From a virus, in the IMG/VR virus record IMGVR_UViG_3300033153_003619, positions 1 to 41,647 of that record: a stretch of DNA of 41,647 bases; one strand, written 5' to 3'. The notes beneath the pieces were generated by a model. That model did no database searches and was not told where the DNA came from. It saw only the letters and a list, made by a program, of their open reading frames with translations. This document shows positions 31,842-37,757 of the stretch, piece by piece; position 1 is the first letter of the stretch, and each line of letters begins with the position of its first letter. The position numbers and the translations under genes were made by a program.

Positions 31842-32180
31842 TTATAGTAAATTAGAGTCTGTACGCCATGGGTTAGCAAATAATTCTTTACTAACTCCAT
31901 ATCTAGCTGCGTAATTCCTAACTGTACTAGTAGTGCAGTCATAGTGTAAAGCTATTTCAGTAGTACTATAACCTTTCTTAACGAAAGCTTTAAAGTCTTT
32001 TTCATTAACTGGCACTGTCCTAGCAGTAATCCAATTGTTCTTTAATAAATCAAAAAGACCATATTTCTTAGCTCTTTGCGATATTACAGGAGCAGTACAT
32101 TTTAATATACCCCCTATTTGTGTTGCTGTTAGGCCTTGTTCGATTAATTTCTTTAATCTTGCTTTGTCTATTTCTATCAT
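31842..32180 (-). CDS. Tandem helix-turn-helix protein
   Basis: A 112-residue protein with two similar HTH units: KLIEQGLTATQIGGILKCT ... ISQRAKKYGLFDLL (residues about 8-46) and AFVKKGYSTTEIALHYDCT ... VRNYAARYGVSKELF (about 63-102), each ending in a Trp segment (NNW, NPW). It resembles recombinase/resolvase-type or SinR-type HTH duplications, without a catalytic domain. It ends TDSNLL, one of the acidic-LL tails. It starts ATGA-coupled after GAGGAG. Confidence 0.65.
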   Translation of the reverse strand: MIEIDKARLKKLIEQGLTATQIGGILKCTAPVISQRAKKYGLFDLLKNNWITARTVPVNEKDFKAFVKKGYSTTEIALHYDCTTSTVRNYAARYGVSKELFANPWRTDSNLL

Positions 32181-32545
32181 TTTTCTAACTCCTCATATTT
32201 CCAAGCATTATCGCTATGTTCTTTAAGTTTGTTCAAAACGTCATTGTGCCTATATTCTTTGTTGATAGCATTACCACCAAAAGCAATCTCATAAATCGAT
32301 TCAATGAATTTCGTAGTCTTATTCTTTTTTACAATTTTAGTAATTTTCTCAATATTTTGGTCTTCACAAGCGAGTAGGTAGGCCATCCTTTTATTAAAAA
32401 ATGGGCATTCAGAACAAAATCCCGCAACAATGCATTCGTGGTTTACAAAATACTCGTATTTTACACTTTCCAAGTTGTTGTAGTCGGATATAAATATTTT
32501 AGTAGTTCCATCTTTCATATATGCTTTATATTTATGTTTAAGCAT
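32177..32545 (-). CDS. Protein of unknown function (122 aa)
   Basis: A 122-residue Lys/Tyr-rich protein with HECIVAGFCSECPFF near 35-50, which could be a metal site (Cys 38, 44, 47 and His) and a C-terminal helical part. AAGGAAC precedes ATG 32545. Coupled to the HTH gene. No family recognised. Confidence 0.5.
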   Translation of the reverse strand: MLKHKYKAYMKDGTTKIFISDYNNLESVKYEYFVNHECIVAGFCSECPFFNKRMAYLLACEDQNIEKITKIVKKNKTTKFIESIYEIAFGGNAINKEYRHNDVLNKLKEHSDNAWKYEELEK

Positions 32546-32556
32546 TTTAGTTCCTT

Positions 32557-33132
32557 TTAATGTATGTTTAACGATATTTTGTTGTTGTTGGCCAGGGTAA
32601 CGTGATCATTATCTGACGCGGATACATAACCTTTTGGCATTTTCTCATTCTTTTGTAAAACAATGGCATGTTTGTCAGTCTCTTTATTTATACGCTCATC
32701 ATACATACCACCAAAAGAGTAGATTAAGGTAAGGTTATCGGGAATTTTATACTTTTCTACGATAATTATAGATTTAGTATAGGCGTAAAATGTGACATGT
32801 GGTAAAGCTTTGATTATGTTTAACCACTTTTCGAAATAGGTATAATTGTAAAAGTCTCCACTTGAATGAATACGAATAGCTTCAGCTTCACTCATTACAA
32901 TTTCATCAAACATATTGTGCGTAAAGTTAGGGTATTTTGTCGCTGCAAAATTCGCTGTATGTTTTGCTTTAACTACTGGCCAGGTATAAAAACCTTTATT
33001 GGCATAACAATATTTTTTACAATCCTTAGCGTATGGGCAAGTAGTAAGCGCAGGTAAAGCAAAGTCTAAAGTCTTTTTACCTGTTAGTAAGGAAGTTTTC
33101 TTTAATTTACTATTTTGTGTTAGTAGTTTCAT
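32557..33132 (-). CDS. Gp88-like phage protein (possible Fe-S protein)
   Basis: A 191-residue protein resembling the Gp88 family of mycobacteriophages and other phages: NSKLKKTSLLTGKKTLDFALP, then TCPYAKDCKKYCYA (Cys 32, 38, 42), and AIRIHSSGDFYNYTYFEKWL near 81-100, followed by FYAYTKS. The three-Cys cluster and the R-x-H-x-S-G-D motif are conserved features and suggest an iron-sulphur or radical-SAM-like fold. Function in phage is not known. ATG 33132 overlaps the preceding stop. Confidence 0.65.
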   Translation of the reverse strand: MKLLTQNSKLKKTSLLTGKKTLDFALPALTTCPYAKDCKKYCYANKGFYTWPVVKAKHTANFAATKYPNFTHNMFDEIVMSEAEAIRIHSSGDFYNYTYFEKWLNIIKALPHVTFYAYTKSIIIVEKYKIPDNLTLIYSFGGMYDERINKETDKHAIVLQKNEKMPKGYVSASDNDHVTLANNNKISLNIH

Positions 33133-33455
33133 TGTAATAGTTCTCCTTCGATATCTACTATTGTTTCAAAATGGTTTAAAAGGTCATATGCAAAGGTCAT
33201 GAACTTCTTTGATTCTTTACCGTTAATCCAAGTATATGAATAGGTTAGCTCATCAATTTCATAGTTATTGTTGTTCACAAGTATAGAAATATCATACATA
33301 AATTCTACACAACAATTGATGTTGTTCTTATTTACTATGGCCATACGTATGTCATTAGGTATTAGGAAGGAGTGAAATACTTCCTTATTGTTTATAGTGT
33401 ATTTCCTATCTTCGTATTCAATAGCTATTGATATTTCTCTCTTAATTGTAGGCAT
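33129..33455 (-). CDS. Protein of unknown function (108 aa)
   Basis: I place the start at ATG 33455 (MPTIKREISIAIEYEDRKY), preceded by AAGGAGAG. An in-frame start 54 bases upstream has no comparable site. The protein is beta-rich with many Asn and Tyr (IVNKNNINCCVEFMYDISIL) and ends DIEGELLQ. It overlaps the upstream gene by 14 bases. No family recognised. Confidence 0.55.
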   Translation of the reverse strand: MPTIKREISIAIEYEDRKYTINNKEVFHSFLIPNDIRMAIVNKNNINCCVEFMYDISILVNNNNYEIDELTYSYTWINGKESKKFMTFAYDLLNHFETIVDIEGELLQ

Positions 33456-34083
33456 TGATTCTCTCCTTGTGTTGTTTAATGATTGAAATACTATTTGATT
33501 CAACATCAAAATTGTTTTGATGTCTTTCTAGTCTTTTAACAGTTTCAAATAAGGTACCTTGGCCGCAAAGAATAAAATAACCGTTAAACATAATCCCATA
33601 CTCATTACCTAAATCTAAATCAACAAAACAGTTAAATTTACCCCTTCTAAATAACTGGTAATCTATTCCTGTAATACTAGTTAGTTTGGAAGAAGTAGGG
33701 TAAAACCTACTAGTTTTAGGCATGTTTGGCTTAAGATAAGTATTCTTTGCCATTTTATAAGTAGCAGTAGACATAGGTTTATTACGTTTAGGTTTTACTA
33801 GGGGGTTTAGTGGAATAGGCTTTAGATCATTATAGTCGGTAAACCTATCAATGAATTGTTTAAGATTATTCACAAAGAATCCGGCAAAGTAATCAGATTG
33901 AATATCAGATATGTCATTAATAGCTCTGATATGCCAATTATGACAATAATCTTCACGGCCATTAGTAGGTGCAAATTCACCAATATACTTCTTTCCATGT
34001 AGTTTAATGAAATTACCTCTATCTTCTATGTGTGTTTGAGGTAGTCTTTTAATAATTGTAGTTAGTGCTTTATCTAGTTTCAT
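33442..34083 (-). CDS. Protein of unknown function, LPD-like phage domain
   Basis: A 213-residue protein. Residues about 30-80 (GREDYCHNWHIRAIND ... SDYFAGFFVNNLKQFIDRF) resemble a small domain seen in phage polyvalent-associated (LPD) proteins with a 'DYF.G.f...l..ai' signature. The rest is basic with a beta-rich C-terminal part (KFNCFVDLDLGNEYGIMFNG). Function unknown. ATG 34083 is two bases from the preceding stop. Confidence 0.55.
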   Translation of the reverse strand: MKLDKALTTIIKRLPQTHIEDRGNFIKLHGKKYIGEFAPTNGREDYCHNWHIRAINDISDIQSDYFAGFFVNNLKQFIDRFTDYNDLKPIPLNPLVKPKRNKPMSTATYKMAKNTYLKPNMPKTSRFYPTSSKLTSITGIDYQLFRRGKFNCFVDLDLGNEYGIMFNGYFILCGQGTLFETVKRLERHQNNFDVESNSISIIKQHKERINAYN

Positions 34084-34085
34084 AG

Positions 34086-34364
34086 TTACATCTCCTTTAT
34101 AGTTATAGTGTTACGTTTACTTTCAATGGCAAAAGCATCAAATAGGTCAGGGCAATTATCTCTAAATGGTTCTAATGGTAGGTAAGTACTATTTGTTGTT
34201 GATAATCTAACTCTAAAATTACCTATGTTTATTGATTGTTTCATAGGTAGTTGAGTAGTTAAATCTAACTCTAAATCTTTAATAGTACTAACTAACCTAC
34301 GCTTATTAGCTCTTAAACTGTTTAGTAGTAGTACTTTGTTACTTAGTGTTTGTTCTAGTTTCAT
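34086..34364 (-). CDS. Small protein of unknown function (92 aa)
   Basis: A 92-residue protein: an N-terminal helix (LEQTLSNKVLLLNSLRANKRR), then strands (INIGNFRVRLSTTNSTY) and a Pro/Asp segment. The start overlaps the stop of a 46-residue membrane peptide. AAGGA is upstream. MKLEQTL and MKLDKAL begin this gene and the next and may point to related N-termini. Confidence 0.5.
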   Translation of the reverse strand: MKLEQTLSNKVLLLNSLRANKRRLVSTIKDLELDLTTQLPMKQSINIGNFRVRLSTTNSTYLPLEPFRDNCPDLFDAFAIESKRNTITIKEM

Positions 34365-34501
34365 GTTCGTTTTCCTTCGTAGTGTGTGTAAATAGTTATC
34401 AGTAGTATGGGTATACCTATAATGAGTATGTACTTAAGGAATACATAAAATAGGAATAAATAGATACATATTACAAATATGTTTAGTAGTAGTCCTTTCA
34501 T
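34361..34501 (-). CDS. 46-residue membrane peptide
   Basis: ATG 34501 to TGA 34361-34363. The sequence is MKGLLLNIFVICIYLFLFYV, then FLKYILIIGIPILLITIY, then THYEGKRT: two hydrophobic spans separated by Lys-Tyr. Stop and next start overlap as ATGA. It is coupled to the adjoining small genes. Confidence 0.55.
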   Translation of the reverse strand: MKGLLLNIFVICIYLFLFYVFLKYILIIGIPILLITIYTHYEGKRT

Positions 34502-34503
34502 AA

Positions 34504-34593
34504 TTAGTCTTTGAAGTACTCAACATACAAGTAGTATGAGAGTAGGATAGTAATAATTAAAACAATTACATCTAAATACTGAATATTAATCAT
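34504..34593 (-). CDS. 29-residue membrane peptide
   Basis: ATG 34593 to TAA 34504-34506. MINIQYLDVIVLIITILLSY, then YLYVEYFKD: one span. AAGGA lies six bases upstream, a well-placed site. The start overlaps the stop of the preceding small gene (ATGA). Confidence 0.55.
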   Translation of the reverse strand: MINIQYLDVIVLIITILLSYYLYVEYFKD

Positions 34594-34706
34594 GTAATGT
34601 CCTTGGCAGTAGGTTTTAGAGGCGACGTATTTATAAAAACTATTGAATCTGAAAAGTGATAGATTTTATCTATCAGTTGGGAATGCCTTTGTAGACGTGC
34701 TTTCAT
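34590..34706 (-). CDS. 38-residue basic protein, first gene of accessory early operon
   Basis: I choose ATG 34706 (MKARLQRHSQLIDKIYH), which has AAGGAAC and the shared leader ACAAACACAATG. A TTG start at 34784 would add 26 residues but lacks a ribosome site. The gene contains a perfect copy of the 19-bp dyad (34657-34675), coding Leu-Ile-Asp-Lys-Ile-Tyr-His, so it may be autoregulated. Function unknown. Confidence 0.45.
   Translation of the reverse strand: MKARLQRHSQLIDKIYHFSDSIVFINTSPLKPTAKDIT
34657..34675. promoter_or_regulatory. 19-bp dyad operator, copy 1
   Basis: TGATAGATTTTATCTATCA, a palindrome with a three-base centre. An identical 19-mer is at 35357-35375, and AATAGATTTTATCTATT at 35326-35342. 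Candidate repressor sites. Confidence 0.6.
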
Positions 34707-35184
34707 TGTGTTTGTTCCTTTTGTTAATGTTGTAAGGTTATAAATGGGCGGCTTTTGTTGGTCTCTAATGTTGTACTTGTTCAAGCACTATTAAGAGGTT
34801 TTATGTACATTGTCCTTAAAGTGTTGTCCTCAATAATTAGTGAGATGTTGCCTCAATTGTTAATGTTGTACCGTATGTTGCCTAAACACTACCCTATAAA
34901 CTTCCTTCTAAGACAGCACACTATCAGGTGCCAAACATACTGTCTATTATTATCTTTAATCTATTTGGCAGTATAATACTTACACCGTCACTGCGTCATC
35001 ACTACTGTACTACATACGCACAGTAAAATAGCAGTATGTGTGCATGATGGTCTAAACATAGGGGACAATTGAGGTATCATTATATAGTACAATCTGTGGG
35101 TGTAGTAGATAGAGTATATATTATATAAGATAATGTAGTGCAAAGGCCTATGACCCCCAATGATAGTGGGAATGTGGGTTAAGG

Positions 35185-35278
35185 AACCCCTCATGTTGTA
35201 AATCAGATAATATCAATTAACACATTGTGTTAACCCCTCATGTTGTAAATCAGATAATATCAATTAACACATTGTGTT
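35185..35278. repeat. 47-bp tandem repeat, two copies, each with a 17-bp dyad
   Basis: Units 35185-35231 and 35232-35278 are identical. Each contains GTAAATCAGATAATATCAAT and a dyad: TTAACACATTGTGTTAA (35217-35233, perfect around a central T) and the same with a last-base change at 35264-35280. TTAACC, 17 bases, GATAAT across the unit junction is a possible promoter. Candidate operators or origin iterons. Confidence 0.8.
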
Positions 35279-35325
35279 AGATGGGTACAAAATCGCCCCA
35301 TGTATTCCCCAATAATCTTAGGTTT

Positions 35326-35375
35326 AATAGATTTTATCTATTGGTTTATTGAGAATTGATAGATTTTATCTATCA
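35326..35375. promoter_or_regulatory. Dyad operators, copies 2 and 3
   Basis: AATAGATTTTATCTATT (35326-35342) and TGATAGATTTTATCTATCA (35357-35375), centres 32 bases apart, about three helical turns. They lie just upstream of the candidate late promoter, fitting cooperative binding by a dimeric regulator. Confidence 0.65.
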
Positions 35376-35385
35376 CTATTCAAAT

Positions 35386-35423
35386 TTGATTAAATTTAGC
35401 TATTACGGTAGACTTACTATAAC
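35386..35423 (+). promoter_or_regulatory. Candidate late promoter
   Basis: TTGATT (35386-35391), 17 bases, TAGACT (35409-35414). An alternative -10 is TATAAC at 35418-35423. Neither is a strong match, which would fit a regulated promoter beside the dyad operators. Confidence 0.35.
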
Positions 35424-35453
35424 GATTGTTCTCCGTGATTGTTAACGTCTTGT

Positions 35454-35488
35454 AATAGGGGACTTAAGGACGAGTTCCCTATTTTTTA
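35454..35488 (+). terminator. Intrinsic terminator in the leader of the late operon
   Basis: AATAGGGGACT (35454-35464) pairs with AGTTCCCTATT (35473-35483), 11 pairs with one G-T, eight-base loop, running into six T. It ends eight bases before the ATG of the first late gene, so any upstream late promoter must read through it. The Shine-Dalgarno (AGGTGG) begins right after the T tract. Confidence 0.85.
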
Positions 35489-35495
35489 GGTGGAA

Positions 35496-35789
35496 ATGGA
35501 CAATAGAGATAAAAAGATTGAAAGTCTACTAAAAAAGTGTGAAGATCTAAAAAGAATTATTAAAAATTTAGAGAAAGAGGTATCTGATGGTAAGAAGAAG
35601 AGTGTTAGACGTGAACAACAATATGATCGAACAAGTAGTAGAACCAAAGAAAGTAATAAAGGAAACTCCAAAAGTAGTAGAAAGTCTAGGCCTCGAAAAC
35701 AAGCAGCTTCCAGTAGTGTCAAAGAAAGAGGAGTTAGAGATACTTTCCTTGAGCGAATTAAGAGGATTAGCAGTAACAGAGAAGGTTAA
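35496..35789 (+). CDS. Coiled-coil protein, first late gene, overlapping the SAP-like gene
   Basis: ATG 35496 is preceded by AGGTGGAA. A GTG six bases earlier is possible. The first 30 residues are a coiled coil (KIESLLKKCEDLKRIIKNLE). The rest (about 35-97) is Ser/Arg/Lys-rich and disordered (RTKESNKGNSKSSRKSRPRK) and is read in a different frame from the next gene over 200 bases. The overlapped part may be overprinted, or just tolerated low-complexity sequence. Function unknown. Confidence 0.5.
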   Translation: MDNRDKKIESLLKKCEDLKRIIKNLEKEVSDGKKKSVRREQQYDRTSSRTKESNKGNSKSSRKSRPRKQAASSSVKERGVRDTFLERIKRISSNREG

Positions 35790-35862
35790 ATTTCCTAAGA
35801 ATATTGGTAAAGCTAAAATAATTGACAAACTGCTTGAATTTTATTCTGAACCAGAACTCTAG
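35587..35862 (+). CDS. SAP/Rho-N-like domain protein
   Basis: A 91-residue protein. Residues about 54-87 (LSLSELRGLAVTEKVKFPKN, IGKAKIIDKLLEF) match the helix-extended-loop-helix pattern of SAP or Rho N-terminal domains, which bind nucleic acid. It ends YSEPEL. ATG 35587 has AAAGAGG five bases upstream. It overlaps the preceding gene in the +1 frame. Packaging- or transcription-related binding is possible from its position ahead of the terminase. Confidence 0.6.
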   Translation: MVRRRVLDVNNNMIEQVVEPKKVIKETPKVVESLGLENKQLPVVSKKEELEILSLSELRGLAVTEKVKFPKNIGKAKIIDKLLEFYSEPEL

Positions 35863-35863
35863 T

Positions 35864-36049
35864 GTGAATAATTTACCTACAGCAAAACAGATAAGAGAAC
35901 AGTTTTTAGTAGATAGTTTTAAACGTAATGCTCCTGTAAGTAAGGGTGCTTCAGAGAAATATCTACTTGCTACTGCTAAACAAACTGCTGATAGAGATAT
36001 GCGATATTTAATTATTAATGAAACTAAAAGGATTAGTAATAGTGGTTAA
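35864..36049 (+). CDS. Small protein preceding large terminase
   Basis: I place the start at GTG 35864, right after the SAP-like gene stop (product begins VNNLPTAKQIREQFLVDSF). A TTG at 35822 is an alternative that would overlap it. About 61 residues, helical, basic (KYLLATAKQTADRDMRYL). It overlaps the terminase start. The true small terminase is probably at 27328, so this may be a second packaging accessory. No family recognised. Confidence 0.45.
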   Translation: MNNLPTAKQIREQFLVDSFKRNAPVSKGASEKYLLATAKQTADRDMRYLIINETKRISNSG

Positions 36050-37391
36050 AAAAATATCCACTGGGTATATTCCTAGAGAGTGGCAAGCCAAAACACATGC
36101 TCTTTTAAAACGTCATAATGTTTTAGTTTTCCATCGTAGAGGTGGTAAATCTGTATTTGCTGTTAATGAGATTATTGATAGAGCAATATTTTTTGATAAA
36201 CTAGATTTAAAAACTGGTGAACCTTTAAGAAATCCTCATTTTGCTTTTGTTGCTACTACTATAGGTCAAGTTGAGATGATTGCTTGGCAGTATTTTAAAG
36301 AGTATTGTGCTGACATTCCTGGTGTTAAATTTAATAATCAGAAATTAAGAATTACTTTCCCACACCCTCGAGGATTGGCCACTATATATTTATTTGGTGC
36401 TGAGAACTTTGAAGCAATGAGGGGTATTTATTTGGATGGTTACGTTCTAGACGAGTATGCAGACATGCATCCAGACGTTCGTGACAAAGTTTTACTGCCC
36501 ACTCTTTCAGATAGAAAAGGTTGGGAGATAATTATTGGTACACCTAAGGGTGAAAATGCGTTTAAAGATATTTATACTCAAGCAATTGACAATCCTGACA
36601 TGTGGTTTAGTTGTTTATACAAAGCTTCGGAAACAGATATATTAGATGATGATGAATTAATAATGTTAAAACGCTCTATGTCTGATGAAGCTTATAGACA
36701 AGAGTATGAGTGTGATTTTAATGCTGCCCCAAGTGGAAAATATTATCAAACATATATAGATGATCTACGAAGAGAAGGCAAAATTTGCTCGGTTCCTCAC
36801 GATAATAGTTGTTTGGTTAGTACCTTCTGGGATTTAGGGCATTCCGACTCTACTACTATTTGGTTTATCCAAGAAGTTGGTCGGGAAATTAGAGTTATAA
36901 ATTATTATGCTGCTCACGGAAAAGGTATTGAACATTACATAGATTATTTGAATGAATTAGAATCAGAAGGTCGATATAGGTATAATGAACACGTTTTACC
37001 TCATGATGCTAATCACCATTCTTTACAAACCAATATGACAATGGTTGATAGGATGGAAGAACTTGGCCTTGATGATATTAGAGTTTTACCAAAGACTCCA
37101 AGTGTGGCCGAAGATATCCATTGTGTTAGGCAAGTTTTGCCTAAATGTTGGTTTGATTTAAAGAATTGTGCTGAAGGTTTAAAAGGTTTAGCGGCTTATG
37201 AACGAAAATGGGATCCTCGTCAGAGAGTTTATTCTGATAAACCCCTACATAACTGGGCATCCGACCCTGCTGATGCTTTTCGTCAATTTGCTGTTGACTA
37301 TGAGCCAGGTTTTGGGCGATCATTTGGTTCAACAATATCTGATTTGCCTCAGACTAGTAAAGTAGAGTATAATATTTTAGAGGACTTCTAG
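36042..37391 (+). CDS. Terminase large subunit
   Basis: A 449-residue packaging ATPase-nuclease. Walker A HRRGGKS at residues 31-37, Walker B YVLDEYADM near 134-142, followed by GWEIIIGTPKGENAF (coupling motif region). The nuclease domain starts with STFWDLGHSDSTTIW near 259-273, has LPHDANHHSLQTNMT, and ends with SDPADAFRQFAVDY. I choose GTG 36042 because AAAGGA lies nine bases upstream. An in-frame ATG 24 bases earlier lacks a site. Its start overlaps the preceding stop. Confidence 0.88.
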   Translation: MVKKISTGYIPREWQAKTHALLKRHNVLVFHRRGGKSVFAVNEIIDRAIFFDKLDLKTGEPLRNPHFAFVATTIGQVEMIAWQYFKEYCADIPGVKFNNQKLRITFPHPRGLATIYLFGAENFEAMRGIYLDGYVLDEYADMHPDVRDKVLLPTLSDRKGWEIIIGTPKGENAFKDIYTQAIDNPDMWFSCLYKASETDILDDDELIMLKRSMSDEAYRQEYECDFNAAPSGKYYQTYIDDLRREGKICSVPHDNSCLVSTFWDLGHSDSTTIWFIQEVGREIRVINYYAAHGKGIEHYIDYLNELESEGRYRYNEHVLPHDANHHSLQTNMTMVDRMEELGLDDIRVLPKTPSVAEDIHCVRQVLPKCWFDLKNCAEGLKGLAAYERKWDPRQRVYSDKPLHNWASDPADAFRQFAVDYEPGFGRSFGSTISDLPQTSKVEYNILEDF

Positions 37392-37399
37392 GGGGAATT

Positions 37400-37753
37400 A
37401 TGGGTTTAAAGAAATGGTGGAAAAACGAAGCTGCTCCAGCTTTAACTTCAGTGAGTGAATTGTTTACTGGATCTAATACTGATGCTGTTCTTGATAGTAC
37501 TGATGGTGGGGGAACTACCACAACTGGTGAAGCTGCTCCAACACAAAAAACATTGGAACCAGAACAAGAAAAACCATCTGCAATATATGAAGAGACTACT
37601 ACTACTGAATTTTCTGAACCCCCTGTTATAGACTTAGCTGGAGAATTAGAAGATATTGCAAAACAAGAAGAGTTGGCGGCCTTAAAAAAGAAAAAGATGT
37701 TGCCGGGAATAACCCAACAAACTATGTTAAATCCTTTGTTTATGAGTAGGTAA
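37400..37753 (+). CDS. Small protein of unknown function between terminase and portal
   Basis: A 117-residue protein: amphipathic start (MGLKKWWKNEAAPALTSVSE), a Thr/Gly/Pro/Glu-rich disordered middle, then a helix (LAGELEDIAKQEELAALKKK) and LPGITQQTMLNPLF. AGGGGG precedes ATG. Such short linker-rich proteins often sit beside portal genes in podoviruses, perhaps as minor head proteins. Not recognised. Confidence 0.6.
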   Translation: MGLKKWWKNEAAPALTSVSELFTGSNTDAVLDSTDGGGTTTTGEAAPTQKTLEPEQEKPSAIYEETTTTEFSEPPVIDLAGELEDIAKQEELAALKKKKMLPGITQQTMLNPLFMSR

Positions 37754-37757
37754 TAAA

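Larger units (their letters stand above)
34707..35495. promoter_or_regulatory. Divergent control region between accessory early and late operons; candidate origin
   Basis: About 790 bases with no supported gene. It holds a GCCAAA/TTTGGC inverted repeat around 34931-34971, an AT-rich TATA-rich stretch near 35075-35140, the 47-bp tandem repeat (35185-35278), two 17- to 19-bp dyads (35326-35375), candidate rightward promoters, and a terminator. AT-richness plus iterated repeats also fits a replication origin. Short open frames in it lack ribosome sites. Confidence 0.65.

Noticed and set aside
34755-34976. A 73-codon rightward open frame in the control region
   Set aside because: No Shine-Dalgarno, unlikely hydrophobic composition, and overlap with the early operon leader.
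34988-35194. A 68-codon leftward open frame in the control region
   Set aside because: It overlaps repeats, has low-complexity Tyr/Ile content, and has no ribosome site.
35486-35828. Two leftward open frames opposite the first late genes
   Set aside because: They are antisense to well-supported coiled-coil and SAP-like genes, and are Leu/Ser-rich as expected for reverse frames.
35822-35863. TTG 35822 as start of the small gene before terminase
   Set aside because: It would overlap the SAP-like gene and has no clear ribosome site. GTG 35864 directly after its stop is preferred, with low confidence.
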